Below, piece by piece: positions 18,570 through 28,596 of a DNA stretch of 64,000 nt (position 1 is the first letter of the stretch; each line of letters starts with the position of its first letter). Made by a program: the position numbers and the translations under genes. Origin of the DNA: Melanopsichium pennsylvanicum (taxonomy: Eukaryota > Basidiomycota > Ustilaginomycetes > Ustilaginales); assembly GCA_900208305.1 (NCBI GenBank), contig OAPG01000010.1, forward strand, positions 372,001 to 436,000. Direction: 5' to 3'. Below the pieces are notes generated by a model. The model did not search any database, was not told where the DNA came from, and saw only the letters and a program-made list of their open reading frames with translations.

Positions 18570-20390
18570 ATGAACTCAACAAAGGCTGATATGTTGGTAA
18601 GATTTGTTGTGCAATGTCAACTAGCTATTCTGGGGCTATTCTGCCTGACTTTACACCTTCAGGCCAAGCCGGTCCACGGCGATGCCGAATGGACGATCGG
18701 ACAGCTTCCAACTAATAATTTCGATGATACCGCTAATCCGCATCAGACAGTCCCCTGGCATGACCTTGTAGCTTCTCATACCGTCGCTCCGACACAGTCG
18801 AACGAATGGACTCAGGGCCTTGCCGCGATCAGTCAATTTTACGATGCCAATGACAATGGGATGTACCAAGTGCGAGGCACAGATTATCCTCCTCATCAAG
18901 AGCAAAGCTTCTCAGACCAGCTCTTCGATCAAAGTGTGCTCGACCGCCAGGATCTGAGCTCAATCATTGCGTCGACTTCCATTCGAAGGGCAGATCTTGA
19001 CAATACTGCAAGATTTCCTGCCCCGTCACCAAACGTCCCTCACCAAGCAAGGTCTCAACCTGATCAACTGCTTGCTCAAAATTTTCCTCGTTTCAATATG
19101 CAGCCTCCAGGACAAGGGCATGATCCTGCGTTTGCGGGACAGAGCTCTGTTGCTCGACCACCCTGGCAAGTAGATTTGCCTCGTCATTCAGAGCTTGCTT
19201 CGAGCAGTTGGACCTACCCACAACAAGGAAACTTCAACCCCTTCGAGACGGGATCAGAACAAAATGCGGTTTCAGGCTGGCCAATGGATTCGGAACCCGC
19301 CTCACAGTGGACTTCCGCTCGTACGTTGCAGATGCCACGTGAAGCCAATGATCCAACGGCCCACTTGAACAGATGGCCTGACGGATGGCTAAATTCACGG
19401 CATGGAGCAGACCAACCCGATGTAACAGCGCCATTTCAAGCTCCTGAGCAGGCACAGCCGTCAAGTTCCGCCCCGCAAACTCGGAGACTAACAAATACAC
19501 CTCTTCTTCGAGAGCCCATTTGGGATCACTCCATGCAAGGAAGAGCTCTTCATGCTTGGGACGAAAGTATTCGATCAGTAGGAAACATACCGCCGGGGTC
19601 GCCATCTCGTGAACACGTTCGTGGGCGTGCGCGTACAGGCATGGGATTCGTGGACGACATTAAAAGCAGATCACAGGCATTTCACGTGTGGGAGGAGTCA
19701 ATCAAGAGAGCTCTCGGAATGAAAGACCTTAAGATCGACCCAGTCGACCCGATGGACCCAGGTAAAGGCCAAGTTATGAAGGCTCAGTCTGACGACGTTG
19801 TAAAGGGTTACCATCCCCCTGTATCTTCCCCAGTAGAGTTGGCTGAGCTTGAAGTTGCGGGCGCTGGACACGTCATTGGCAGTTATCAGTCTATACGAAG
19901 GTCACAACCCTCAGCTGCGCAGGTCGGCGATTCAGGACAGCGGGTATACATATACCTCAACAGCCGTAACTTCCTGGATTTTTTGCGAAAAAAATACTTC
20001 CGAGACAAGATATATTTCCTTCCTATCAAGGAAGATCAGCTGCATCGAGCACTTCTGACTGACCTGCGTCGGACTCGTAGACCTCATTACGTCCTGCCAC
20101 CAAAGGGCAGGAATCGTCTCTCATTAGTAATGATTCGCCACGACCCACCTAGAGCTACAAACGGCCGCCAGTCGTCTATCGAGAGGCTCACGGGACATTC
20201 TGATCAACAAAGTATTGTTTCTCTGTGGTCTCCAATCTTGTATGATGGAAATACGCATACAAGTGTGCTGTACGGAGTTGGAAAACTAGATACTCGCCAC
20301 GGGGATATCATAGCATCTCGTCTGAGGGCTCTCCAGTCTGGTGATCCTGAAATGTCGGCTTTCTACGATCTCCGTAAGACTGCACATTAG
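18570..20390 (+). CDS. secreted effector-like protein, most divergent cluster member 4
   Basis: A 606-codon intact frame. Residues 1-32 form a signal peptide with a longer N-region (MNSTKADMLVRFVVQCQ, hydrophobic core LAILGLFCLTLHL). The mature chain has no cysteine. Residues about 35-320 are rich in Gln, Pro, Ser, Asp and Trp without a known fold. Two related motifs, RALHAWDESIRS and QAFHVWEESIKR, occur around residues 325-380, an internal duplication. From about residue 457 comes a diverged version of the family domain: RKKYFRDKIYFLPIKE, PHYVLPPKG, VSLWSPIL, then LYGVGKLDTRHGD near the C terminus. The W-x-x-P and G-x-G-x-L positions are kept but GYL has become GKL. Function unknown. Confidence 0.7.
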   Translation: MNSTKADMLVRFVVQCQLAILGLFCLTLHLQAKPVHGDAEWTIGQLPTNNFDDTANPHQTVPWHDLVASHTVAPTQSNEWTQGLAAISQFYDANDNGMYQVRGTDYPPHQEQSFSDQLFDQSVLDRQDLSSIIASTSIRRADLDNTARFPAPSPNVPHQARSQPDQLLAQNFPRFNMQPPGQGHDPAFAGQSSVARPPWQVDLPRHSELASSSWTYPQQGNFNPFETGSEQNAVSGWPMDSEPASQWTSARTLQMPREANDPTAHLNRWPDGWLNSRHGADQPDVTAPFQAPEQAQPSSSAPQTRRLTNTPLLREPIWDHSMQGRALHAWDESIRSVGNIPPGSPSREHVRGRARTGMGFVDDIKSRSQAFHVWEESIKRALGMKDLKIDPVDPMDPGKGQVMKAQSDDVVKGYHPPVSSPVELAELEVAGAGHVIGSYQSIRRSQPSAAQVGDSGQRVYIYLNSRNFLDFLRKKYFRDKIYFLPIKEDQLHRALLTDLRRTRRPHYVLPPKGRNRLSLVMIRHDPPRATNGRQSSIERLTGHSDQQSIVSLWSPILYDGNTHTSVLYGVGKLDTRHGDIIASRLRALQSGDPEMSAFYDLRKTAH

Positions 20391-21606
20391 TCTTTACGTT
20401 GTTTTGTAAATTCGCGATCAAGGTGTCGCATCACCCAATTTCTTTGCTATTCAATGGCTTGGAGGCTGCCTACCAGATTTCATGCCGAGCGTCCAACAAG
20501 AAGAAGAATAAGATAGCTTGATCGTTCTCAAAAGACGCAGAATCGGGCTGAGTGGACCAAGGTGTGTGCGGATATAATTACTTGCATTGTGGTGAAGCCA
20601 GCTTGAATGAGAGCGACGAATGGGGTCTGACAACGTGTGCTCGATTGTTGCAGATCCGAGTGGAGTTGGCTTGCGTACCGGCATCACAAATGAGCCTGTT
20701 ATTGCAACATTTTAATGGGAGCAGCGAGATGGCGCAGTTTTTGGACACAGCAAATTTCGATACAAAATTGCACCTGCGATCAGCATCAATGCACATCGCT
20801 GAAATCCTCTTGATGGTTATGAGCCGGTCTAGACTGTGATATAGCCGTGTGTGATTTCTGTGAACGTGGGTACTTGTTCCAGATTAATACCGTACGTGAC
20901 CCGCCGAGCTCGAGACAAATTCCACTGATCGGATGTAACAATCAGACTCTCTTTGTCAACCGCCTTCGTGGATTGCAACAGACCACTTGCGCACTTGATA
21001 AGTCGACATGTCCGTGGCACCAAATCAAGCCGGCAATTACGCTTAAATATTGCAAGTACGTGGGCCGAATGGATGAAGCAACACAGCTTTAAGCTTGAAA
21101 CTTGCCGCGATTGGCTTTCGATATCGAGCTCGATTCTTGCTAGTCACGAGCGCATTTAATAAGCTGACGTTGGCTTTCATCGAAGGCCTTTATCTCATGA
21201 TCTCAAATGAGGAAATGCCGTCGACTGATGCCAGCACGCAGCCTTGAGCATATCTCGTGCAGCATATCTCATCTCTGCTCATCATGGCTTCCACGAAGCT
21301 TGGGCTCTTTCGTAAGCTTAAGGCCAACAAGCGGGAATGGTGAGTGCACGTACACAGGGATTCCATCCAACCTTGGTCAAGGTGCATCAAGCTCGCTCCT
21401 TGGACTAAGCTACGATGCTCCCAGTTCATGCGGATCAGATGTCTTGCAAGCGGCGTTCTAACGTAGAATTGCACACAGAGACCATCAATCGGGATCACAG
21501 TATATGCAATGTCCATTCGAGACTTTTCTAGTGAAGAGCTGTTGTCAGCTCGGAGTGTCTGAAGCTTTGCTTTGAAATGTACAAGTATCGCAAGATTTAA
21601 TATAGT
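20391..21606. other. intergenic region without a supported gene
   Basis: About 1.2 kb between the convergent ends of effector member 4 and the GH16 gene. Several short frames exist, and one at 21285 begins MASTKLGLFRKLKANKREW directly before a GTGAGT donor, but no acceptable second exon was found. No repeat or RNA gene recognised. Confidence 0.45.
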
Positions 21607-22758
21607 CTAGAGAGCAGCCATGAATGCCAGTGCGCCTACAATCGCCGCAACTGAACCAATGAGCGAGCTATGCTTCACAAAGGACTCGGCCGCCGACGAT
21701 TGTGAGCTCTGTTTACTCGCCGTGGTCTGACGCGAGTTGGCCGCGTTAGCTGTGCTTCCACCGTCCGTGTAAAGCCTGAGCGACTCGACCTCCCAGTAAG
21801 ACTGGTTGAAACTCGAACCATTGTACCCGACCTGATAGCTGCATGATGGGTATTGCGCGTTGCATCCGCTTTGGTTATAAGTGTTGCCAGCCCAGTCTCC
21901 ACACAAAGTGATATCAAAAACGATCTTGTGTGGCTCAAAGTCGGCGTAGCAAGAAGAGATGGGGAGGTATGCATTTGGCTTTGGCCACGAGTCTGTCGAG
22001 ACCGCAGTGCTTCCATTCTTGAGATCCGAGGGAAGAGCGGAAGCGTTGTTATTGGGGAAATACCATACGCGAACACCTTTGCCGGTAGTACCAAAGGAAC
22101 GTTCCATGGCAATGATTCCTCCGCCTGCACGATTAAGCTGACGACCCCAAGTGGGTGTAGAGGTTCCATTTGTTTCAACACGGCATCCAGGGTTGGAAGT
22201 AACATAAGCGGAGCAATTGGTATACGCAACCGTACCATACTGGTCGGAGCTCGAAGATGGGACAGTGCACGAGGTATTGGTGTGAACGGACACGAGGTTG
22301 GCGGGATATTGATCGTTAGCATTTTCCATAATGTCGATTTCACCTCCATTGGGCCACGAATCGAGGTCCTCAGTGACAGTCCAGAATGCAGGCCAAGTTG
22401 CACAGCCCACGGGCACGTGTGTTACGTTAAGGACATAAACTCCGTCTGAATAGCTGTTCTTGGACGTGATACGAACACTGTTTCGGCCTTCAAGTGCGAC
22501 AGAGGCAGTGGAGACGGCCATGACAAAGTGACCATCGCTATCGACAAAGGAGAGGTTCTGTGCCTGCGAATTCTCCTGAGACTGGTAATTGACAAGACCG
22601 TTAGTTGGATCTGTGTCAGTGAACCAATCAAAGTCTTGGAAAAAGTCGTTTGCGCGGACAGTGGCGGTCTGTGTCCAGTTGGCGGCAGAAACAGTGGATG
22701 CGAGAGCGCCAATGGCGGCGGCCGCTGCGATGACCTTGCAGGATGATGAGCCGAGCAT
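21607..22758 (-). CDS. GH16 endo-beta-glucanase, secreted and probably GPI-anchored
   Basis: A 383-codon intact frame. The signal peptide is residues 1-26 (MLGSSSCKVIAAAAAIGAL, cleavage near VSAA). The catalytic motif GGEIDIMEN lies at residues 138-146, with Glu140 the expected nucleophile, Asp142 the helper and Glu145 the acid/base, the standard GH16 ExDxxE arrangement. WPAFWTV just before it and a C-terminal part with paired cysteines fit fungal GH16 laminarinase-like enzymes. The last 60 residues are Ser/Ala/Thr-rich and end in a hydrophobic tail (LIGSVAAIVGALAFMAAL), which suggests a GPI anchor. Many N-glycosylation sequons are present. Expected role: cleavage or remodelling of beta-1,3(4)-glucan at the cell surface. 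It closes the accessory island on the right. Confidence 0.9.
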   Translation of the reverse strand: MLGSSSCKVIAAAAAIGALASTVSAANWTQTATVRANDFFQDFDWFTDTDPTNGLVNYQSQENSQAQNLSFVDSDGHFVMAVSTASVALEGRNSVRITSKNSYSDGVYVLNVTHVPVGCATWPAFWTVTEDLDSWPNGGEIDIMENANDQYPANLVSVHTNTSCTVPSSSSDQYGTVAYTNCSAYVTSNPGCRVETNGTSTPTWGRQLNRAGGGIIAMERSFGTTGKGVRVWYFPNNNASALPSDLKNGSTAVSTDSWPKPNAYLPISSCYADFEPHKIVFDITLCGDWAGNTYNQSGCNAQYPSCSYQVGYNGSSFNQSYWEVESLRLYTDGGSTANAANSRQTTASKQSSQSSAAESFVKHSSLIGSVAAIVGALAFMAAL

Positions 22759-24085
22759 GATTCCGAGATGGTATTGAGGTAAAGGGGACGACCAAATGTG
22801 CTTGGAACACCTTGGATTGGTTATATATGCTTTGCTTCAAAACACTGCGGCAGACCCGATCCAGCCCAAGTTGAGCAAGCCAACGGCAGATACTGACAGG
22901 TTATGCTCTGCACGCTAAAACAAATCAGTCAGTCGTGACTCTGTCGGACGGGCCGCATGTTCTCAAATCTGAACTGCGCTATTCTAAAGTACTAAGCTTA
23001 ATGCTGTGCCTGTTGACTTGGGTATAAAATACTGTAAATTACTGTAGGACTCTGAGCTTGCGCAACTGCATCATGCATCCATCATGCACGTCGGAGTTCT
23101 CATATTGTTCTTCTCGAAACTGTAGCAGATCTCAATTCTCTGTCCCTCGGCGATCCCGCTTCTACTGTATTGCTCTTATAAGTCAACTCATTCGCTTAGA
23201 CGATCCGACTCTTTGCTCATCTTCAAGACAAGCCTTGATTCCTCAAACGTTCTCAGATGAGCGAAATGGCCTGGAAAGCAATGAGGCTTGCAGAGCATTC
23301 AAGCTTCAAGTTATAGCAATTCGGCGGTGATTTTCGTCCCGGCGCAGCAATGCCAAGAGCAGGAACGAATCACCGCACATTCTCTAATTATAACCACGCC
23401 ATCCAAAAGACGGAGAGCATATGTCAATCCCATGTCACACGCGCTCTCAAAACCAAACAAGGGTGTTTACATCTGACGCAAAGGTTTGTGTGTAGGGTGT
23501 ATGTTTCAGGCATGCCGAGCAATCGGCATGTTTTCACAAAGTGCCCGTTTGAATGTACTTTCTCCGTGTCGGAAAATTGAAAGGAAAAATAAACAAATAA
23601 ACAAATTAAAAGAAACTCATGATCAGGGGAACATCACGGCAACACTTGTAATGCGGTATATGCATCTCAGCTACAATTCATTTCAATTTTGGACGTCTCT
23701 GAGAATTCGAGCCAACCTTGAAGGCCGAGCGAGCATGCGACGTTTCAGAACACACATGCACACACACAGCCGACAAGCCAGCCAGCCAGCCCGCCAGCCA
23801 GCCACAATTTGTCGCGTCCACTGCAGTTCCACCAAGGCATGTTGAATATCATGCAGAATTCTGGCTCGCCGATCTCTTATCATATAACAGAGTATCTAGC
23901 CGACCTGATCGGGAGATGATGAGATGGTTCCGAGGAGAACGCTTTTCGGCTGCTGCACGCGGGAGGTGTTGAAAGAAGCCGAGATGGACTGTTGTATTCC
24001 ACGCTTAGAACGACTCATTTCAGGCAACTTGCGACTCGGCCCCACTCTTCCTTTCCTGTTTTCACTGACAGGCAAGCTTCCGACA
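22759..24085. other. intergenic region with (CCAG)n tract
   Basis: About 1.3 kb of divergent promoter space between the GH16 and histidine phosphatase genes. It includes an imperfect GCCA/CCAG microsatellite at about 23777-23803 and CA-rich DNA just before it. No gene could be supported. The phosphatase frame is open back to 23924, but the extra residues do not fit. Confidence 0.5.
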
Positions 24086-25105
24086 ATGTCGCTTTGTCCG
24101 AACAAGCTTCGAGTGCTGATTGTGCGTCACGGCGAGACCCGAGAAAACGTCGAAGGCATCATCCAAGGTCAACTCGACACCGACCTCAACGTTCGCGGTC
24201 GACTACAAGCCGATGTCACTGGACGCTTCCTTTCTTCCACCCGTATTGACCGAGTCATTGCATCTCCTCTCAAACGTGCTGCCGACACAGCTCGTACGAT
24301 CCACAAACACCAAAATTGTTCTCCCACTTTGAAACTCGAGTTCGATGATAGACTCAAAGAGCGGGCGTTTGGCGTGTTAGAAGGTCATGTTTATCATGGT
24401 GGATCGAGTAAGCCTGAAGACACGGAGGGGATTGAGAGGATGGAACCTTTCAGTGAGAGATTGGGTAGCTTCTGGAACGATCTCGTAACGCGTACAGGCG
24501 AGGTAAACGATGACAAGATTGAAACGGTAGTCCTAGTATCACACGGTGCGGCGATAAGCGCTTTGATGAACCAAGTCCTCATTCCTGGTAGATACCTTCT
24601 CGTACCCCCCTCAGTACAACCTTCAAGATTCTGGAACTGCTCCATCACAGAACTCCTCATCCCAGTCATTAACACATCTCACCCAACAAACACCAAGAGT
24701 CCGGGCCATCTCTCGAGAAAAACAACCTGGTCCATCCGTCCTATCCACCTTGGCGTACAAGGTTCCCAGTTCCTCCTCGATCACGACTTGCAGAAAAAAT
24801 TTCTAGCCATGGCAAACGCAAACAGTGTGGCAGAGACGGCCATAAAGCAAGTTGAAACGAGAATTAGGAGAACAGAGAGCGAGTTTGAAAGGGATCCAAA
24901 GGGAAAAGAGCAGCTAAAACAGGATACGATCAAAGCACCGGATGGAAAGAGTGTAGAGAACGACATTGGGTATGGTAAGGCGATCGGAGTTGTGGTAAAG
25001 TGGTCGAACGTGGACCATCTCAAACAAATTGACAAAAGCGCTTTGTCGTCGACAGTCAACAGCAGCGCTTCGTCAAGCAATACCAATGTCGACGAGCTCG
25101 TCTAG
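24086..25105 (+). CDS. histidine phosphatase superfamily protein (phosphoglycerate-mutase fold)
   Basis: A 339-codon protein. ATG 24086 was chosen because the conserved first strand follows at once: LRVLIVRHGETREN, with the catalytic RHG at residues 14-16. The later landmarks are GQLDTDLNVRGRLQA, ASPLKRAADTA, LKERAFGVLEG with the acid residue, and VLVSHGAAISAL with the second active-site histidine. This is the branch 1 pattern (cofactor-dependent PGM, fructose-2,6-bisphosphatase, TIGAR and broad-specificity phosphatases). The order and spacing resemble TIGAR-like and fungal phosphatases more than glycolytic PGM. The C-terminal 120 residues are charged, helix-prone and specific to this protein. 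Substrate not determinable. Confidence 0.85.
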   Translation: MSLCPNKLRVLIVRHGETRENVEGIIQGQLDTDLNVRGRLQADVTGRFLSSTRIDRVIASPLKRAADTARTIHKHQNCSPTLKLEFDDRLKERAFGVLEGHVYHGGSSKPEDTEGIERMEPFSERLGSFWNDLVTRTGEVNDDKIETVVLVSHGAAISALMNQVLIPGRYLLVPPSVQPSRFWNCSITELLIPVINTSHPTNTKSPGHLSRKTTWSIRPIHLGVQGSQFLLDHDLQKKFLAMANANSVAETAIKQVETRIRRTESEFERDPKGKEQLKQDTIKAPDGKSVENDIGYGKAIGVVVKWSNVDHLKQIDKSALSSTVNSSASSSNTNVDELV

Positions 25106-25338
25106 ATAGATGAATACGTTTAGCAGACAGCTTCGGCAACTGGTGTTTACATACCCTGCAGCATGCTTGTGTACACGGCACAAACACACACACACACATC
25201 GACATCCATGCATATATTATACATTCGTACACTTGAGAATATAGAGCATAGAAACCCTGGCCTCCTACACACTTAGAGGTGGTTGTACAGCATCATGATT
25301 GTCCATTGTATCTTTTGTTTTTGAGAGTTAGGTTGGAT

Positions 25339-26145
25339 CTAGAGGCCAAACTCTGATAGAAGCAGAGATCGCTTGAGGTTGACATCGAGGAAATTGTCGG
25401 CTTGCTGTTCTTTTACTGGCGTCTTGAATGCCACGATGCCAACAATGATTCCTGCTCCGAAGAAGGCTATCGAGATCAACAACCAAATCACTCCCCAAAA
25501 CTGTGGTGCGCCACCAACAACCTTGCTAAATGCGCTCGCATCCGACTCGTTGACCTTCCTAAAGATAAGATCGTCACAAATATCCCAAACACTGTAGAGA
25601 CAGTTCATGACACCAATGAACAACACAAAGTATCTCAACGCAATACTTCCTGCCACCAACCAAAAGAGTACAAACAACCCGCACATGGCAAGTATGAGAA
25701 CCCACGTAAGCCAATCTTTTCTCGCCCACCACAAGGTGAAGAGGAAAAAGACGCCAACGACAATACTGGCGACCTTGGAAGCACGTTCGTCAAATCCGCA
25801 TGCAATCAAAGCTGCACCGATGAGAGATGAACCTAGGTAACCGGCGGGGAGGGTGAGCCAAGGGATGCCACCACGCATGCGAGTTGCACCACCTTCGTTG
25901 GGTTCAAGTACGATAGATTCGATCCTGGCACCGGTGCAAAGACCCACAGCGGCGTGCGAGAATTCGTGGAAACCTACGGTGAGGAGTTTGAAAGGGTAAA
26001 GAAGGTAGTTGAGAATGGGCACATTCCAAAGGATGACGATGGCTACGGCATAGACACAGGCGACGATGATGGTGGTGCGTTGGTCATGTGTTGGGTCTAT
26101 GCGAGATTGGTCTGAGGAGGCTCGTCTTTCGATGAGCGATGGCAT
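25339..26145 (-). CDS. M50B-like membrane zinc peptidase
   Basis: A 268-codon intact frame. At residues 60-64 a zinc-peptidase motif HEFSH sits at the end of the first membrane region (KLLTVGFHEFSHA), and about six hydrophobic segments follow. GGIPWLTLPAGYLGSS and a C-terminal RYFVLFIGVMNCLYSVWDICDD are typical for the fungal 'peptidase M50B-like' family. Members resemble site-2-type proteases, but the family's activity is largely unproven. The gene is convergent with the histidine phosphatase, with about 230 bases between stops. Confidence 0.85.
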   Translation of the reverse strand: MPSLIERRASSDQSRIDPTHDQRTTIIVACVYAVAIVILWNVPILNYLLYPFKLLTVGFHEFSHAAVGLCTGARIESIVLEPNEGGATRMRGGIPWLTLPAGYLGSSLIGAALIACGFDERASKVASIVVGVFFLFTLWWARKDWLTWVLILAMCGLFVLFWLVAGSIALRYFVLFIGVMNCLYSVWDICDDLIFRKVNESDASAFSKVVGGAPQFWGVIWLLISIAFFGAGIIVGIVAFKTPVKEQQADNFLDVNLKRSLLLSEFGL

Positions 26146-26357
26146 GATTGTAGAAAAAAGAGCACTGGATCAATTCTTGACACGAAATGTAGCGGCGGTT
26201 GTGTGTCAAGATATAAAAATGACTAGACTATGATGGATGTCGGAGGATGAGCCTGGCCACGTTTGGCCTGGTGTTTTCAAGGTGTGATCAAGGATCGATG
26301 ATCGTTGTGTGCGTGAATGTCGGGAAGAGTTTGTGGAAATTGGATGCTGATGGTTAG

Positions 26358-26386
26358 TGATGATGATGATGATGATGATGATGATG
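26358..26386. repeat. (TGA)n microsatellite
   Basis: About 9-10 perfect trinucleotide units. Confidence 0.95.
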
Positions 26387-26550
26387 TTGAGTCTCACAAC
26401 CATGCCTTCTGTGGTAAGTTGAGATGAGAAAAGAGGAAAGTGTAGAGTTGGTTAGGAGTCTGCCGAAGCCAAAAAAGTGCATTGTGCATAACCACGCGGT
26501 TGTAGGTGCATATCACGCGGACCCCTAAACTCGCATTCATCTTGCCACAT

Positions 26551-26606
26551 TGTGCTGTGCTGTGCTGTGCTGTGCTGTGCTGTGCTGTGCTGTGCTGTGC
26601 TGTGCT
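26551..26606. repeat. (TGTGC)n pentanucleotide microsatellite
   Basis: About 11 perfect 5-bp units, 56 bp in all, in the promoter space between two divergent genes. Confidence 0.95.
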
Positions 26607-26891
26607 GATATTATGTTGTCGTCGGCATTACGAGAAACACAGCATTCTCTCAAGCAGTGGGCTTAAATGAAACACAGCACACACACTCTCTTTTGGTAGA
26701 TTTCCTCCAAACTTATTTAACTTAGCCTCTGAGTCTTGTTTTTGTGTTGGTCTAAGTTACAGCCTCGATTCTTGGCAAGCTCAAAATTTCCATCCACCGT
26801 AAATAAAATATTTCCCAACCAAACTCAGCCGATATAACATCTTGCTAAAAATTCAACTCATGTTAGATCTAGCACTATGACGAACAGAACC

Positions 26892-26914
26892 AAAAAAAAA
26901 AAAAAAAAAAAAAA
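26892..26914. repeat. poly(A) run of 23
   Basis: An uninterrupted A run followed by further A-rich sequence; non-coding. Confidence 0.95.
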
Positions 26915-27361
26915 GAAAAAGAATAAAAAAAAGAAATGGTTGTGAAAGCGTCACGAATAAGATATCCAAAGTACACAATTCTAACAAATTAAATTGATAT
27001 TGCATGTATGCACTAAGATGCATGTCGAACCCTTCTTGTTCAAAAAATTCGTTAATCGAACCTCCTCAAACCAGATAAGAGACAAGAGACATGATTTTAG
27101 CGTCTCGAACCAATCTTGTCATCTGTCATTGGGTGACATGTGCAGGAAGATGCTCTGCACAAACTGCTTGGTGTATGAGTGTGTATTCTCTTGCCGCTAC
27201 AATCACCACCACTCACATCATCATTACCTTCTTTATTATCTCCGACCGCTCTACGTTTGATGCAGCATAATTTCTTGTTGCATCTATACTCCTGATGCTG
27301 GGCTCATGCTTCTTCATTCAACCCAAATTCAGTCTTTTCCTGACCGCTCACAGGGCACACA

Positions 27362-28444
27362 ATGTCAATCCCTACTCCAAAACTATCGATGGCGTCGATA
27401 CCATCAGAGATCCTTCATCACATTGCCGAATCTTATTTGTACGACCTCGACCCCTTGACTTGCAACATCGTTTCGGTCTTAACCACCTGCTCGCTATTCC
27501 GGGACCTCTTTCTGACTAAACTCTATTCGAATATTTGCATCTACTCTTTGGACCAACTTTCGCGATTCGTTTCACCCACTTCCGGAGCCCATATCTATTG
27601 TCCTCACTACACTCTGGACACTTTGACCATCAACATCCCCGGTGTGCCTGGTGGAGGTGATGGTACTCTCCCATCCACTGTCGGTGGTATGTCACGATCC
27701 CGAGATCGCCTCCTTCTCGCTTCCCTCGCCCTTTCCCTCTGTCCTAAAGTCCAAAAAGTGTCTTTGGAATTCTTCAGCATACGACATTCCGAGATCTTGA
27801 CTTCAGACAATTTCAGAGCTACCGAAGCGCAAGCGTTCGAGAATGCCATCAAAGGTCTCAAAAGCGTCAAACACTTACGTTGGGTTCCACCAAGATGTGA
27901 TACAAATCCAATTAGAGGCTTGAGCATCGTCATTGTCGATCAAGTAATTCCTTCTCTCGCCAAAGGTCTGATTGGATGTGAAAATTTGGAAACACTCGAG
28001 CTGTGGAATACCATGCTTCCACTTACGCGAGGTTCTGATTTGGCACAATCTCTAATTCAAATTTGTACAGTTCGCCAAGATTGGAAACGTACAATGAATC
28101 TAAACCTTCGTTCCATTACGGGCTTGGATCCCAAAGTAGTCTCGAATTTGGTATTGGCAAGTCCACCCATCAAGGTGAATATTGCAGATGGATTTGTGGG
28201 TAGTATCTGGGGTGCAAGAATTGATAAACATGCTGTTCAAGAGTGTATGCGAGATACTCTCAATCTCAATCGTGACAGCACAAGTTCAACTTCACAAACT
28301 TCAAGCAAAGCGTCCAGTATCGCTACAAGTAGAACTACAAGTCCCGAATTACTCATCCAGACTACGCTTGCAAAGGCAAGTGAGAATATCAACATTACCA
28401 TTCTCCAAGGCGGTATTGCAGGTTGCCCTACCATTAACCATTGA
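27362..28444 (+). CDS. F-box-like hypothetical protein
   Basis: A 360-codon intact frame. Residues 10-60 (MASIPSEILHHIAESYL, then CNIVSVLTTCSLFRDLFL and KLYSNICI) have the pattern of an F-box: I-P-x-E-I-L-x-x-I, a middle helix with small residues, and a closing hydrophobic helix. The rest shows no clear leucine-rich or WD repeats, though segments such as CENLETLELWNT could be degenerate repeat units. The C terminus is Ser/Thr-rich. If the F-box is real, the protein would bind Skp1 in an SCF ubiquitin ligase. Target unknown. A nearby in-frame ATG (28 bases later) is also possible as start. Confidence 0.6.
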   Translation: MSIPTPKLSMASIPSEILHHIAESYLYDLDPLTCNIVSVLTTCSLFRDLFLTKLYSNICIYSLDQLSRFVSPTSGAHIYCPHYTLDTLTINIPGVPGGGDGTLPSTVGGMSRSRDRLLLASLALSLCPKVQKVSLEFFSIRHSEILTSDNFRATEAQAFENAIKGLKSVKHLRWVPPRCDTNPIRGLSIVIVDQVIPSLAKGLIGCENLETLELWNTMLPLTRGSDLAQSLIQICTVRQDWKRTMNLNLRSITGLDPKVVSNLVLASPPIKVNIADGFVGSIWGARIDKHAVQECMRDTLNLNRDSTSSTSQTSSKASSIATSRTTSPELLIQTTLAKASENINITILQGGIAGCPTINH

Positions 28445-28596
28445 CATGGCACCAACCATCAAGAAGATCATCCACAAGCTCATCATATAACTCACACTGT
28501 ACTTGTATCTGTCTTTTTGATGATCGCAATGCAAAAATGATGTGTTTAATGTTGTTACAATTTGTTGAGTTGAACTCCGATGTTTACTTTAATGTA

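Larger units (their letters stand above)
26146..27361. other. microsatellite-rich divergent intergenic region
   Basis: About 1.2 kb between the M50B-like and F-box-like genes. It contains four simple repeats: (TGA) at 26358-26386, (TGTGC) at 26551-26606, an A run at 26892-26914 and A-rich DNA to 26935. No gene recognised. Confidence 0.6.

Noticed and set aside
21285..21340. Exon-like start MASTKLGLFRKLKANKREW followed by GTGAGT
   Set aside because: All nearby acceptors lead to an immediate stop or very short products; no second exon found.
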